DNA of 64,000 nucleotides, from contig NZ_CP071409.1 of assembly GCF_022647505.1 (NCBI RefSeq), forward strand, positions 1,674,001 through 1,738,000, in the 5' to 3' direction. The number at the start of each line of letters is the position of its first letter. Position 1 is the first letter of the stretch. This document shows positions 27,219-36,559 of this stretch, piece after piece. The notes beneath the pieces were generated by a model. That model was given only the letters and a program-made list of their open reading frames with translations. It did not search any database and was not told where the DNA came from. Both the position numbers and the translations under genes were made by a program. The stretch is from [Pantoea] beijingensis. Its GTDB lineage: Bacteria > Pseudomonadota > Gammaproteobacteria > Enterobacterales > Enterobacteriaceae.

Positions 27219-27899
27219 ATGATTGATGAACTTCAACAGCGCAAAGCCTTCGCTGCACGCCTGCATGAAGCCTGTCACCAGAAAGCCCTTGAAGTACATG
27301 GTCGAGGTGTGATTCTGGCTCGCGCATTGGGTGTTACGCCGCGTGCGGTGGGCAAATGGCTCAATGCCGAGGCATTACCGCGTGATGGCAAGATTCAGGC
27401 GCTGGCGGATTTTCTTGGCGTTAGTCGGGAATGGCTGCAGCTTGGTGCCGGCACATGGGATAATAATGTCCGGAAGGTGCCTCAGCCCCTTGGCTATCAG
27501 AGCTTTCCGCTGATCAGTTGGGTGAGCGCTGGACTCTGGAGCGAAGCGATCGAGCCCTGGTCGCGGGAGGCGATCGATTGCTGGCCTTCTACGACGCGTA
27601 ACGCGAGTGAGAATAGCTTTTGGCTGGAGGTGAAAGGTGACTCCATGACTGCACCGGTTGGCTTGAGCATACCGGAAGGTATGCTGATTCTGGTCGACCC
27701 TGAAGTCGCGGTAACGTCCGGAAAACTGGTGATTGCCCGGCTCAGCGATAGCAATGACGCCACCTTTAAAAAATACGTGGAAGATGGCGGACATAAATAT
27801 CTCAAGCCGTTGAATCCGGACTATCGAATGCAGGAGATCAGCGATAACTGCCGCATTATTGGCGTGGTGGTTGAAGCTAAGTGGGATAATCTGGGCTAA
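27219..27899 (+). CDS. Phage CI-like / LexA-family autocleavable repressor
   Basis: A 226-aa repressor. The N-terminal HTH spans about residues 30-72 (RGVILARALGVTPRAVGKWLNA then ALADFLGVSREWLQ). The C-terminal S24 peptidase domain has a complete set: cleavage site Ala104-Gly105 in WVSAGL, nucleophile Ser142 in KGDSM, and general-base Lys184 in ATFKKY. It should therefore be cleaved in a RecA-dependent way on DNA damage. No phage structural or integrase genes flank it, only a small holin-like gene; it is an orphan. Its targets outside its own promoter are unknown. Confidence 0.85.
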   Translation: MIDELQQRKAFAARLHEACHQKALEVHGRGVILARALGVTPRAVGKWLNAEALPRDGKIQALADFLGVSREWLQLGAGTWDNNVRKVPQPLGYQSFPLISWVSAGLWSEAIEPWSREAIDCWPSTTRNASENSFWLEVKGDSMTAPVGLSIPEGMLILVDPEVAVTSGKLVIARLSDSNDATFKKYVEDGGHKYLKPLNPDYRMQEISDNCRIIGVVVEAKWDNLG

Positions 27900-27990
27900 G
27901 GGGTGGCCCGAAAAAATGAATGGATGAAGATTGCTGAAAATGTACTTTTGGTTCATTATTGATTCATGCTTATTTCCTCAGGAGAGGGCC

Positions 27991-28254
27991 ATGGAGATGA
28001 TAATGAATTTGCTATTATTGCTCGTCGGTGCAGTAAAGGCGGTAACAGGCAGACTGACGATTCAGGAATGGGGATATCTTTTTAGCGTGGCAATCGCTCT
28101 GCTGCGAGGAATAATGGCATGGCGTGATAACCGCGCTGAACAGCGTAGACGAACGGCGATTCTTCTTCATTATTCCCGGCAGTTGGGGAGACGCACGATA
28201 AAAAAGATCCGTAAAAAGTTACAGCAGATGGAAAATGATAAATTTCACCGTTAG
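27991..28254 (+). CDS. Small membrane protein, holin-like
   Basis: An 87-aa protein. AGGAGAGGG lies just before the ATG at 27991. It has a hydrophobic segment at the N-terminus (LLLLLVGAVKAV), a second one (YLFSVAIALLRGIMAW) and a long basic tail rich in Arg, Lys and Gln. Two transmembrane segments and a charged tail are the pattern of phage holins, and it follows a phage-type repressor, but no lysis genes follow. It might instead be a small stress membrane protein. Not recognised by sequence. Confidence 0.45.
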   Translation: MEMIMNLLLLLVGAVKAVTGRLTIQEWGYLFSVAIALLRGIMAWRDNRAEQRRRTAILLHYSRQLGRRTIKKIRKKLQQMENDKFHR

Positions 28255-28376
28255 CGCGCGTGCGCCTGGCAGAATGTCCCCGTTCTGTATGAGAATCACC
28301 GCCTCTGTACGACCGTTTTAACACCCGCTACACTCAGCTCACTGTTATCTATGTTGGAAAATGTGAGCACCTGTTT

Positions 28377-30050
28377 ATGAAGGTTAACGCCAGTTTTCAT
28401 TTTTTAGGATCAAAGGTTAAACCGAAGAACCTGGTGCATTTTTGTTTTCTCGCTGTATTTTGCCTCTCAACTTTTATCACCTGGCGTGAAGCGATTGCGC
28501 TAAAGAATACCTATGAAGTTAATCAACGTATCAAATTAGATTCGGTCAGCACGGCGCTGGAAAGTCAGATCCAATTTACGCTGGGCGGGTTAGATTTTTT
28601 TCGTACCATGTTTGATTATGCGTTAAAAAGTCCATCGGAGACGTTTGATACACGGCACATCAGCGACATCTTTTCGCGGTTACGTGCCCGCCCCATTTGG
28701 CGTATGAACGTTGATAGCGGGCATAACATGACGTTAAACGGTGTATCTGATACCTGGATAAAGAGCTGGCCGATCCTGAATCGCGACGACGAGCAACGGC
28801 TGCAGGATGAACTGAATGCAGCACTTAAGTTCAGTTATATTTTGCAATTCAGCGATCCGGAACATGATTTCCAGTCACGGCTTTGGTATATCGCTCGCGC
28901 CGGGTTTTATGTGTCCTCAACGCCGCCACGGAACGATGCTGAGGTGCTGGAAAGCTACCAGCGAATGATCCAGAGTGATTATTTCACCAGCATGAGCCCG
29001 GAAAACAACCCGTCGCGCAGACGGCACTGGACCCCGCTTTATCATTCATTACAGAACGAAGGGCGAATGATAACGGTGAGTGTGCCGGTTGACCGGAACG
29101 GCTATTGGTATGGCGTCCTTGCGATGGATTTTTCCAGTCAACGTCTTCATGAACATCTCCAGCGGGCCATACCGCAGCAGTATGATGGCATGGTGGCGAT
29201 ATTCGATCAGAAAATGAATGAAGTGGCTACGTCAGGTAATGCGCCGCAGGCGCGAAACTACCGCCTGAGCGCGGAGGAGATGCGAAAATTAAGTCAGGCG
29301 ATTCAGCATAAAGATGAAGGAGGCCTGCGCGTGGGTACGCGTTTTATTACCTGGAATAAAATGCGCAGTATTAATGGCGTCGCGGTGAGTATCCAAAACC
29401 TACGTGATGGCATGCACGGTGAAAGTGGGCGGGTTACGCTGGTGCTGGCTGGAATGTGGGGGCTTTTTAGCCTGGTGTTGCTGGCTTCGCACCAGACGAT
29501 GATTCGGCTGGTGACGCATATGGGCCAGCTGCATGTAAAGCTGGCATGGCGTGCGAATTATGATGGCCTAACCCAGCTTTATAACCGTACGGCCTTTTTT
29601 GACCATAGTGAACAGCTTGCGGAGCGGTGTCAGTGCAGTGCGCAGCCGCTTTCACTGCTGCAACTTGATATTGACTACTTCAAGGCAGTCAACGACCGGT
29701 TCGGCCACCAGGCCGGGGATCGGGCGCTCTCTCACGTTGCTACTGTGATAACGCATGCATTGCGTAAAACGGATATTGCGGGGCGGGTTGGAGGCGAAGA
29801 GTTTTGTGTACTGTTACCTGATACATCACTGAAGGATGCGGTAGCAATAGCCGAACGCATTCGTCAAACGCTGGCCGGCGATCGGATACAAGTGACCTCA
29901 GATACACAACAGCGTGTCACCGTCTCCATTGGCGTGGCTGGCAGTGAAGAGCAGGGGCAATATCAGGTTGACTCTCTGCAATTCATTGCTGATAGCCGGT
30001 TGTATCATGCCAAACAGAACGGGCGTAATCGCATCGACTGGCAGAGCTAA
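28377..30050 (+). CDS. dgcQ: Diguanylate cyclase DgcQ (YedQ)
   Basis: DgcQ makes the second messenger cyclic di-GMP and, in E. coli, affects cellulose production and motility. The 557-aa protein has TM1 (about 20-38), a periplasmic sensor region (about 45-355) with GFYVSSTP and ITVSVPVDRNGYWYGVLAMD, TM2 (about 360-380), and a GGDEF domain. The active-site motif is GGEEF at about residue 472, preceded by LDIDYFKAVNDRFGHQAGD. The match to YedQ and the neighbouring yedI support orthology. E. coli mpgP (yedP), next to yedQ there, is absent here. Confidence 0.93.
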   Translation: MKVNASFHFLGSKVKPKNLVHFCFLAVFCLSTFITWREAIALKNTYEVNQRIKLDSVSTALESQIQFTLGGLDFFRTMFDYALKSPSETFDTRHISDIFSRLRARPIWRMNVDSGHNMTLNGVSDTWIKSWPILNRDDEQRLQDELNAALKFSYILQFSDPEHDFQSRLWYIARAGFYVSSTPPRNDAEVLESYQRMIQSDYFTSMSPENNPSRRRHWTPLYHSLQNEGRMITVSVPVDRNGYWYGVLAMDFSSQRLHEHLQRAIPQQYDGMVAIFDQKMNEVATSGNAPQARNYRLSAEEMRKLSQAIQHKDEGGLRVGTRFITWNKMRSINGVAVSIQNLRDGMHGESGRVTLVLAGMWGLFSLVLLASHQTMIRLVTHMGQLHVKLAWRANYDGLTQLYNRTAFFDHSEQLAERCQCSAQPLSLLQLDIDYFKAVNDRFGHQAGDRALSHVATVITHALRKTDIAGRVGGEEFCVLLPDTSLKDAVAIAERIRQTLAGDRIQVTSDTQQRVTVSIGVAGSEEQGQYQVDSLQFIADSRLYHAKQNGRNRIDWQS

Positions 30051-30510
30051 TCTTTCCTTCTCCGGCGTCTTTTCGCATGGCATACCGGCAATGGCCAGCT
30101 GGTGTAAGGTGAATGCACGTTATTCAGACCCGTTGGGTAACAGGCATTTTGTCTCTGCCATGGTGCGAGGCAGGGATGCTGAGTAAGCAAAGATACATTC
30201 GTTGGTGGCGGGTTATATTTTCTCGATGAAAGTAACTCTAAAGAGTTATTTTTTTGATCAATGCTTAAGTTTCATTCATCAAATATTGTCAACAGCCCAA
30301 GGCTTACTATCAGTTTTCTGGACTATTTCCTGGTAGGAAAAGTCTTAATGTGCAAAATCCTTTGGCTTGACGTCGGCAGGGACGACATAAGCTGGAAGCC
30401 TTATATGGCATGTGCTGGCGTGCAATGAAAGCATTAATTAACTGTTTCGGAGAAGGTATTACGCGATCGATCAGACTTGTCTTAGTGAAATGAAAGCGTA
30501 ATCTGCTGTA
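30051..30510. other. 460-bp gap between dgcQ and dsrA with an isolated terminator
   Basis: In E. coli this spot holds mpgP (yedP); no trace of it is seen. The region contains a clear terminator at 30233-30255, about 190 bp after the dgcQ stop, and then about 250 bp leading to dsrA. The terminator may serve dgcQ or an unannotated small RNA. A DsrA promoter candidate is TTGTCT (30477-30482) with TAATCT (30499-30504), 16-bp spacing. Confidence 0.45.
30233..30255 (+). terminator. Intrinsic terminator downstream of dgcQ
   Basis: A 6-bp stem (TAACTC with GAGTTA, loop TAAA) runs into seven Ts. Confidence 0.75.
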
Positions 30511-30583
30511 GTTAGAGAATTTCCTGGTGTAACGAATTTCATTTGAATTTATTTTTCACCCGGCCATCGGCCGGGTTCTTTTT
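30511..30583 (+). ncRNA. dsrA: DsrA small regulatory RNA (short form)
   Basis: DsrA is an Hfq-dependent small RNA that activates rpoS translation and, in E. coli, represses hns. The block TTTCCTGGTGTAACGAATTT at 30520-30539 matches the E. coli rpoS-pairing region as I know it. A GC-rich terminator follows (ACCCGGCC / GGCCGGGT with loop ATC, then a T-run to 30583). It sits next to yodD, as in E. coli. At about 73 nt it is shorter than the 87-nt E. coli RNA: the middle reads CATTTGAATTTA instead of the AAGTGCTTCTTGC-type hns-pairing stem. The 5' end is estimated. Confidence 0.85.
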
Positions 30584-30597
30584 GCCTGAAAAAAGAC

Positions 30598-30831
30598 TCA
30601 CCGATTGACCTCGGTGATGGTGTAGTCACGAATATCCAGTTCAAAAGCCTCGGCTAATTCGGTATAGGAACCATAGGCTGTACCGTCCACCTCCACGCGG
30701 TGGGCATCTTCATTATCAACGTACTCTTTAACATCACCGGAAGTCCGTTCCTGGATGGCGCCAAGCAATGCCTCCACGTCAATGTTAACCTCACGCTGTA
30801 CGTTATCGCTGTACTCTTTGGCCATCGCCAT
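30598..30831 (-). CDS. yodD: Stress-response protein YodD
   Basis: A 77-aa protein matching E. coli YodD (75 aa), which is induced by peroxide and acid stress; its mechanism is unknown. The shared ends are AKEYSDNVQREV near the start and AEAFELDIRDYTITEVNR at the C-terminus; the middle is divergent. I chose the ATG at 30831, with GAGGG upstream, and rejected the longer frame to 30945. Its 3' end is convergent with dsrA, 14 bp apart. Confidence 0.88.
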   Translation of the reverse strand: MAMAKEYSDNVQREVNIDVEALLGAIQERTSGDVKEYVDNEDAHRVEVDGTAYGSYTELAEAFELDIRDYTITEVNR

Positions 30832-31091
30832 AATTGTGCCCTCATTGAAAACCCACTTTCTATTATAGACGCTGACAGCCTGGCGCCGCGCCGCGGTGGG
30901 ATCGTCTTGTTGGAAGGAAAGCCTGTCGCAGCAGGCAGTTTGCATCTCAACGAAGAAAGCGGGATATTATCGGAAACATCAGCGTTTTTTTCTTGCTTTC
31001 AGCCAGAATTGGCACGCAAATCCATAATAAATGCTACCTTTACCGATGATTTAACTGATGACATTTTTATAAATTCTGATGAGGAGTCAGT

Positions 31092-31250
31092 ATGGATTTC
31101 CTGCGTATTATCATCGCCATTATCCTTCCGCCACTGGGCGTTTTCATGCAGGTTGGATTTGCCGGGGCATTTTGGCTCAATATTTTGCTCACACTGTGCG
31201 GCTATTTGCCCGGTATTGTTCATGCCGTATGGATTATTGCCCGTCGCTAA
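31092..31250 (+). CDS. Pmp3/YqaE-family small membrane protein
   Basis: A 52-aa protein of two transmembrane helices, MDFLRIIIAIILPPLGVFMQ followed by NILLTLCGYLPGIVHAVWII. This is the UPF0057/PMP3 pattern (PPLGVF, LCGYLPGIVHA), a stress-induced family found from bacteria to plants that affects membrane potential in yeast. GAGGAG lies 6 bp before the ATG. It lies between yodD and dsrB, where E. coli has no such gene. Confidence 0.92.
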   Translation: MDFLRIIIAIILPPLGVFMQVGFAGAFWLNILLTLCGYLPGIVHAVWIIARR

Positions 31251-31313
31251 AACGTCGCTGCTTAAATGCGGATTTTCGGATAAAATTACCTGACCAAACA
31301 GGGGAGGATGCGC

Positions 31314-31505
31314 ATGAAGGTTAACGACCGGGTATCAGTCAAAACCGATGGCGGGCCACGGCGGCCCGGAACGGTACTGGCGGTTGAAGATTTTAGCGAA
31401 GGAACCATGTACCTGGTGGCGCTGGAGGATTATCCACTGGGCATTTGGTTCTTTAATGAACTCGGCCATGCCGATGGTATTTTTGTCGAACCGCACGAGA
31501 AATAA
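31314..31505 (+). CDS. dsrB: Protein DsrB
   Basis: A 63-aa protein nearly identical to E. coli Dsr[45 protein letters not shown] and DGIFVE (read as separate conserved blocks). The ATG at 31314 has GGGAGG 7 bp upstream; an in-frame ATG two codons earlier lies inside that site. DsrB is a sigma-S dependent protein of unknown function. The gene lies between the YqaE-like gene and the chemoreceptor. Confidence 0.93.
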   Translation: MKVNDRVSVKTDGGPRRPGTVLAVEDFSEGTMYLVALEDYPLGIWFFNELGHADGIFVEPHEK

Positions 31506-31572
31506 CGATCCTGCGATAACCTGCGGCAGAATATTTCCGCAGGTTATTGGGTATGTGCCTTCCGCTAAGTGA

Positions 31573-33273
31573 TTAGAATGTTTCCCAATTATCGGCGTGA
31601 AGAGTGGCAGAGTGTAACGTTGCGGCGCGATCCTGTTTATCACGGGCATGGCTGCCGGTTTCTGCCTGCGGCCGATCGGCGGTGAGGCGGAAGGTCGCTA
31701 CGGCCTGCGTCAGGCGGGCCGCTTGTTCCTCAAGCGATGATGCCGCAGCTGAAGCCTCCTCTACCAATGAGGCGTTTTGCTGTGTCACGTTGTCCATTTC
31801 TGTGACTGCCAGGCTTACCTGCTGGATTCCGTGGCTTTGCTCGTCAGAAGCTGCGGCTATCTCAGCCATAATGTCTGTAACCCGGCGTACGGCATCCACG
31901 ATTTCCGTCATGGTATTACCTGCATTTCCCACTTGCACAGAACCTTTGCCTATCAAATCAACGGATTCAGCGATCAGCACGTCGATCTCTTTTGCTGCCT
32001 GAGCACTACGCTGTGCCAGATTGCGGACTTCACTGGCTACAACGGCAAAACCCCGCCCCTGTTCACCTGCGCGGGCGGCTTCCACAGCGGCGTTCAGGGC
32101 AAGGATATTGGTCTGAAAAGCAATACTGTTAATGACAGTTGTAATTTCCGCAATTTTCTTTGAACTGCCGGAGATATTATTCATGGTGCTCACGACGCCT
32201 TTAACGATATCGCCTCCGCTGCGGGCTTTACCTGAGGCATCGGCGGCCAGTTGGCTGGCATGATGGGCATTTTCCGCGTTTTGCTTAACCGTTGCCGTCA
32301 GTTGTTCCATACTGGCCGCCGTCTGCTCCAGTGCCGCAGCCTGCTGCTCAGTCCGTGAAGAGAGGTCGGTATTTCCCGCAGAGATTTCACTCGAACCCTG
32401 ATAGATCGCCACTGCACCTTCACGCACGGTACCGACCGTTTTGACCAGCGCTTGCTGCATCGCCTGCAAATTATTTCCCAGACTGCCGATTTCGTTACGT
32501 CCCCACGGCTGTAAAGGGGCCGTAAGATCGCCACGAGCAATTTGTTCGATGCGGATAACCGCGCTGCGCAGCGGCATAATCACGACGCGGCGCAGAAAAA
32601 GGAAAGTGACGAACGTTAAGAGCAGGGCAGCTCCGAACGCCAGCCCCATCACGATAAAGCCCAGGCGTGATTGGGAGGCGGCCTGATGGCCGATCTCCAG
32701 GGCCCGCTCGGTACGGAGACGACTGGCTTGTTGCAGCACTTTCTCATAGTCACGAGTGAGTTTACGAGTCACATCGGTTTCCTGAGCGATAACACCTTCA
32801 AAACTGCCTTGGGACGCGGACTGGACCATCGGCATAACCCCTTTGCTGATGTATGTCTCAAAGCGAGATTTTAGCGGTGCGTCAAGCGCCAGGTCTGCAG
32901 CACGCTTATCTGCACGGTTCTGATACAGGATAAAGTCCTGCTGAGCCTGCTTGATCAGGTTTTCTGCGTTGGCCAGATTGGTTTTGAATTCATTCATTTC
33001 ACCGATGCGCGCGGCGGCGGCGGCATGTATTATTGTCAGCCTCGCTGTGCCCAGGTGTGTTGCGCTGTTCAACAGGCCCATACGCGTCTGAATTTCCTGC
33101 GTCGCCGCATTTAAGGATTGATTACTTTGGATAAGAAAATAACTGGATAGGGCAATACATAAAGCAAAGAGCAGCAGGATCCCGCTGAATATCGTCGCAA
33201 AGAGTGGGACCATGCGCAGATGCTGCCAGAAACGGATCCTGCCAGTCTCGGTAGTGTTTTTTTTTGCGTTCAT
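31573..33273 (-). CDS. Methyl-accepting chemotaxis protein (Tsr/Tar class)
   Basis: A 566-aa receptor. TM1 is at about 21-49, a four-helix-bundle periplasmic ligand domain follows, TM2 at about 206-229, then HAMP, methylation helices and a canonical tip ([40 protein letters not shown] read as two pieces). It ends in the pentapeptide NWETF, which recruits CheR and CheB, so it is a major-type receptor. The ligand cannot be told from sequence. A sigma-28-like promoter lies at 33330-33356. The gene is inserted between dsrB and rcsA. Confidence 0.92.
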   Translation of the reverse strand: MNAKKNTTETGRIRFWQHLRMVPLFATIFSGILLLFALCIALSSYFLIQSNQSLNAATQEIQTRMGLLNSATHLGTARLTIIHAAAAARIGEMNEFKTNLANAENLIKQAQQDFILYQNRADKRAADLALDAPLKSRFETYISKGVMPMVQSASQGSFEGVIAQETDVTRKLTRDYEKVLQQASRLRTERALEIGHQAASQSRLGFIVMGLAFGAALLLTFVTFLFLRRVVIMPLRSAVIRIEQIARGDLTAPLQPWGRNEIGSLGNNLQAMQQALVKTVGTVREGAVAIYQGSSEISAGNTDLSSRTEQQAAALEQTAASMEQLTATVKQNAENAHHASQLAADASGKARSGGDIVKGVVSTMNNISGSSKKIAEITTVINSIAFQTNILALNAAVEAARAGEQGRGFAVVASEVRNLAQRSAQAAKEIDVLIAESVDLIGKGSVQVGNAGNTMTEIVDAVRRVTDIMAEIAAASDEQSHGIQQVSLAVTEMDNVTQQNASLVEEASAAASSLEEQAARLTQAVATFRLTADRPQAETGSHARDKQDRAATLHSATLHADNWETF

Positions 33274-33329
33274 ATCCTTTTGCTCTCAGTCAGATGTAGG
33301 GCGAAGCGACGCTTCGGTAACCACATTGA

Positions 33330-33356
33330 ACATCGGCCTGATTGCGAAAAGGCTTA
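33330..33356 (-). promoter_or_regulatory. Candidate sigma-28 promoter for the chemoreceptor
   Basis: On the minus strand TAAGCCTT and GCCGATGT are separated by 11 bp, a fair match to the FliA consensus TAAAGTTT-N11-GCCGATAA, 57 bp before the start codon. Confidence 0.55.
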
Positions 33357-33396
33357 GCTAATAAAATGAGATCGTTGTCGCAAAATAAGATAAATA

Positions 33397-33422
33397 AAGC
33401 AGGTCAATATTCCGACCTGCTT
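33397..33422 (-). terminator. rcsA terminator
   Basis: A 9-bp stem (AAGCAGGTC with GACCTGCTT) lies 7 bp past the rcsA stop and is followed on the minus strand by a T-rich tract (TTTATTTATCTTATTTT). Confidence 0.75.
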
Positions 33423-33428
33423 AAGATA

Positions 33429-34064
33429 TTATCTTACGTTGACGTAAATACCCGAAGTAACATTGTCCGTTAATCGCACCACATGATAAATGACTTGTTT
33501 ATTATGCGTTTTTATTTTCCGCTTAATATTACCTTTATGAGATGAAACCGTTTTGGCTTTAATCTGCATTTTGTCAGATATCTGGATGGTGTCATGACCG
33601 GACATCCACATCTTCAGCATATTGGATTCTGTCTGACTTAATGTAAGCGGGTTGATGTCGTACCCTGAAGAGAGCCGGGGAGGACTGCTGAGCTTTTTTT
33701 GAAAATAACTTACCAACAAATTATCGAGTGTTGATGATTTTACTGACTTTGACGTAATGATGAGGTTTTTTCGAACGTAGAGATATTCTTCAAAATGAAT
33801 ATTGGCGATTGCCATAAAAATGAAAAATAACGTATCCGGATGTTGCATAATAATACTACGGATTCGTTGGCTGGCATCTGCCTCATGAATAAAACACTCT
33901 TCATTAATAAATACCACGCCGGGTTTAACCTGTTGGCAGCGAGAAAAAAGCTGGTCAATATCATTGACCGAGAATATATTTTTCTTTTTGATTCCTTTCA
34001 GCGCCATATAGTCCATTAAACCCAAGCGTGTATAGCTGCATGAATCCATAATAATCGTTGGCAT
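33429..34064 (-). CDS. rcsA: Capsule synthesis regulator RcsA
   Basis: RcsA is the auxiliary LuxR-type partner of RcsB and activates colanic acid/amylovoran-type capsule genes; it is normally degraded by Lon. The 211-aa product starts [16 protein letters not shown]. The C-terminal HTH is almost identical to E. coli: [36 protein letters not shown] (in pieces). I used the ATG at 34064 with GGTGAGGG upstream. The position next to fliR is conserved with E. coli. An RcsAB-box-like site lies about 310 bp upstream. Confidence 0.95.
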   Translation of the reverse strand: MPTIIMDSCSYTRLGLMDYMALKGIKKKNIFSVNDIDQLFSRCQQVKPGVVFINEECFIHEADASQRIRSIIMQHPDTLFFIFMAIANIHFEEYLYVRKNLIITSKSVKSSTLDNLLVSYFQKKLSSPPRLSSGYDINPLTLSQTESNMLKMWMSGHDTIQISDKMQIKAKTVSSHKGNIKRKIKTHNKQVIYHVVRLTDNVTSGIYVNVR

Positions 34065-34706
34065 AGTAGCGGCCCTCACCAAATTGTTATCCGTTTAAAT
34101 CAACGATGAATTACGCGTATCGTGGTACGAGAGAAAATTGCTAGTGCATATTTTTTATAATTGCGCTGCAAACATAAAACTCAAACAATATTTGCCAGCG
34201 CCAACTTCTTAAACCAGCAGAAAGCCCTGCATGATAAAATTTTGACGATATTTGCTCTATTTTAGTTCAGGGAACCACCATCAGGACGACCTGCTCGCAG
34301 CCTGCCATAGCACATCACCTGCAGTAATTTTTAGAACGCCGTCACTATCGCGCACAACATGGATATTTCTGATAGGACGATTCCTAAAATCATTTATACC
34401 CCGAATGTTTGCTTTTTTAAAGCCTGTTGACAATGCCGGAAAATCAAAAGTAAAACAAGAGAAAACATAACAAATAAAAAATCTTTATAAAACATAAAGT
34501 TGGTTTTTAAATCCCCAAGACAGAGCCCTGCAACTCAGAATGTTCTCATTTTTAAAATACGCGAAGCCTTTTTTAATAAGAATAATTTTTATCCAAAAAT
34601 GGCATTTATCAGAATTTCCTTAGGTTGTATAAAGTAATTCTGGCTCAGAAAATGCACGGATAGTTTTTAAATTCTAATGTATTAATGGTGTATCAGTGCT
34701 GAATGG
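34065..34706. other. 642-bp AT-rich region between rcsA and fliR
   Basis: It contains the rcsA upstream region and the end of the fli operon. The AT content is high, as expected of an H-NS-silenced promoter such as that of rcsA (inference). No gene is supported; a 72-codon frame at 34252 (plus) lacks a ribosome-binding site. The one clear element is the palindrome at 34373-34386. I see no strong terminator after fliR. Confidence 0.45.
34373..34386 (-). promoter_or_regulatory. RcsAB-box-like site upstream of rcsA
   Basis: TAGGAATCGTCCTA on the minus strand matches the RcsAB box TaAGaatatTCctA at 11 of 14 positions and is a perfect 5-bp inverted repeat. It would allow autoactivation of rcsA, as in E. 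coli. Confidence 0.5.
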
Positions 34707-35498
34707 TTAATGTTTAATGCGTTGCAGTTCGGAGAGTATGTCAGAAAGTAAATCAAACACTTCGCTGAATAAATGCTCACAGAATGGCGCCAGCAAAGGC
34801 ATTACCAGACCGAGCGCGAGTATTCCAACCGATAAGGTGACGGGGAAGCCAACGGCAAAAACCGAGAGCTGGGGTGAAACGCGGTTTAACAAACCCAGGG
34901 CCATGTTTAACGTGAGGAGCAGAGTGATCAGGGGTAACGCTAACATCATGCCGTTAAGGAAAATCAGGCTGCCCGCTTTAGTCAACGCCAAAAAAGCATT
35001 CGCGTTTAGCGGTGCACCTCCGACAGGTAACGTATGAAAACTGTCCGCCAGCATTGAGATAAGCCACAGATGCCCGTTGAAACTGAGGAATAACAGCATG
35101 GCGAGCATATCGAGTAACCGCGCCAGCACTGGCATATTGAGACGGCTGGCCGGATCGAAAAATGTTGCGAATGATAATCCCATCTGTAGCCCAATCACTT
35201 CACCTGCAGCACGTACCGCAGCAAAAGCAAATTGCATCGTGAACCCTAACGCAACACCGATAAGCATTTGCTGAATAAGCAGCCAGAAGCCGCTGACGGA
35301 GAACAGTGTGACGTGAGGGGCGGGCAGTAAGGGGACTAAAAGCCATGCGATCATCGCCGCCAGTCCGACTTTAACGCGATGGCCGATCGCACGCTCGCTT
35401 AGGATTGGGGCGGTGGCGATCAGGGCCAGAATGCGCACCATTGGCCAGAAGAACTGGCTTAGCCAGGTCATAAGCTGGTCACTGTCAAAGGTTATCAT
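34707..35498 (-). CDS. fliR: Flagellar export apparatus protein FliR
   Basis: FliR is an inner-membrane component of the type III export gate. The 263-aa product starts [19 protein letters not shown], aligned with the E. coli start, and has [29 protein letters not shown] and [20 protein letters not shown] segments (in pieces). Several transmembrane helices are evident. The start overlaps the fliQ stop by one base (TGATG), indicating translational coupling. It is the last gene of the fliF-R operon. Confidence 0.95.
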   Translation of the reverse strand: MITFDSDQLMTWLSQFFWPMVRILALIATAPILSERAIGHRVKVGLAAMIAWLLVPLLPAPHVTLFSVSGFWLLIQQMLIGVALGFTMQFAFAAVRAAGEVIGLQMGLSFATFFDPASRLNMPVLARLLDMLAMLLFLSFNGHLWLISMLADSFHTLPVGGAPLNANAFLALTKAGSLIFLNGMMLALPLITLLLTLNMALGLLNRVSPQLSVFAVGFPVTLSVGILALGLVMPLLAPFCEHLFSEVFDLLSDILSELQRIKH

Positions 35499-35767
35499 CA
35501 GCCGATAATCGTGGGCAGAGTAGAAAACAGCGTGCGCATGTAATCGAGTATCAGGTTCAACATCCACGGGCCGGCTGCCACTACGGTTATTGCGACAGCG
35601 AGAATTTTAGGAATAAAAGAGAGTGTCTGTTCATTAACCTGTGTTGCTGCCTGTAACAAACTGATTAGCAAACCGCTGATCAGTGCAGCAAGGAGCAGCG
35701 GTGCTGCCAGCGCAAGAGTGACCTTCATGGCTTCCTGTCCAAGTACCATTACTGATTCAGGTGTCAT
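35498..35767 (-). CDS. fliQ: Flagellar export apparatus protein FliQ
   Basis: An 89-aa export-gate protein with two transmembrane helices. [16 protein letters not shown] at the start and [26 protein letters not shown] later match FliQ, and the length is identical to E. coli. The frame opens upstream to 35794 but the homologous start is the ATG at 35767. Confidence 0.95.
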   Translation of the reverse strand: MTPESVMVLGQEAMKVTLALAAPLLLAALISGLLISLLQAATQVNEQTLSFIPKILAVAITVVAAGPWMLNLILDYMRTLFSTLPTIIG

Positions 35768-35824
35768 GTCTTCTCCACTAAACGATAAAACCATTGAAAA
35801 GGACGAGCGTTATCGCACGTCCAC

Positions 35825-36559
35825 TCAGGAATAAAAGCTCTGCGCCAGCGAGCTGACGAGCAGTTGCCATCCATCAACCAGGACAAACAGCATAAGCTTG
35901 AAGGGGAGGGCAATAGTGGCAGGGGGCACCATCATCATGCCCAATGCCATCAGCACGCTAGCGACCACCAAGTCGATAATCAGAAAGGGAATAAAGACGG
36001 TGAAGCCAATCTGAAATGCGGTTTTGAGTTCGCTGGTGACGTAAGCCGGTAGCAAAATTCGCATCGGCACGGCTTCGGGTCCGGCAATAGGGGGCGCGTC
36101 AGCGAGGCGTGCAAAAAGTGCAAGATCAGCTTCACGCGTCTGACGTAACATAAATTCGCGTAAGGGCTGTGCGCCTTTATCAATAGCGATATCCATACTG
36201 ATTTTGTCTTCGCTAAACGGCAAATATGCATCCTGGTAAATTTTATCAAACACCGGTGCCATAATAAAAAAGGTCAAAAATAGAGCCAGCCCCAGCATGA
36301 CCTGGTTCGGGGGGGCTGACGGCGTACCAAGCGCGTTACGCAGTAGGCTGAATACGATAATGATGCGGGTGAAGCTGGTCATCAGCAGCAAAATTGCAGG
36401 CAGGAAGGTCAGCGCGGTGATAAATACCAGCGTTTGTACTGGCAGCGACCAACTCTGTCCACCGTTAGGCAGTGGATGACTGATTAAACCGGGAAGCTGG
36501 GCCTGGACATATGGAGCAAGCAATAACAAAGGAAACAGCACTAACAGGCGGCGCATCAT
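35825..36559 (-). CDS. fliP: Flagellar export apparatus protein FliP
   Basis: A 244-aa membrane protein of the export gate with a signal peptide ([20 protein letters not shown]), as in E. coli. Signatures include [36 protein letters not shown], and [20 protein letters not shown] in the C-terminal half. It overlaps fliO by 4 bp (ATGA) and fliQ follows after 57 bp. Confidence 0.96.
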   Translation of the reverse strand: MMRRLLVLFPLLLLAPYVQAQLPGLISHPLPNGGQSWSLPVQTLVFITALTFLPAILLLMTSFTRIIIVFSLLRNALGTPSAPPNQVMLGLALFLTFFIMAPVFDKIYQDAYLPFSEDKISMDIAIDKGAQPLREFMLRQTREADLALFARLADAPPIAGPEAVPMRILLPAYVTSELKTAFQIGFTVFIPFLIIDLVVASVLMALGMMMVPPATIALPFKLMLFVLVDGWQLLVSSLAQSFYS

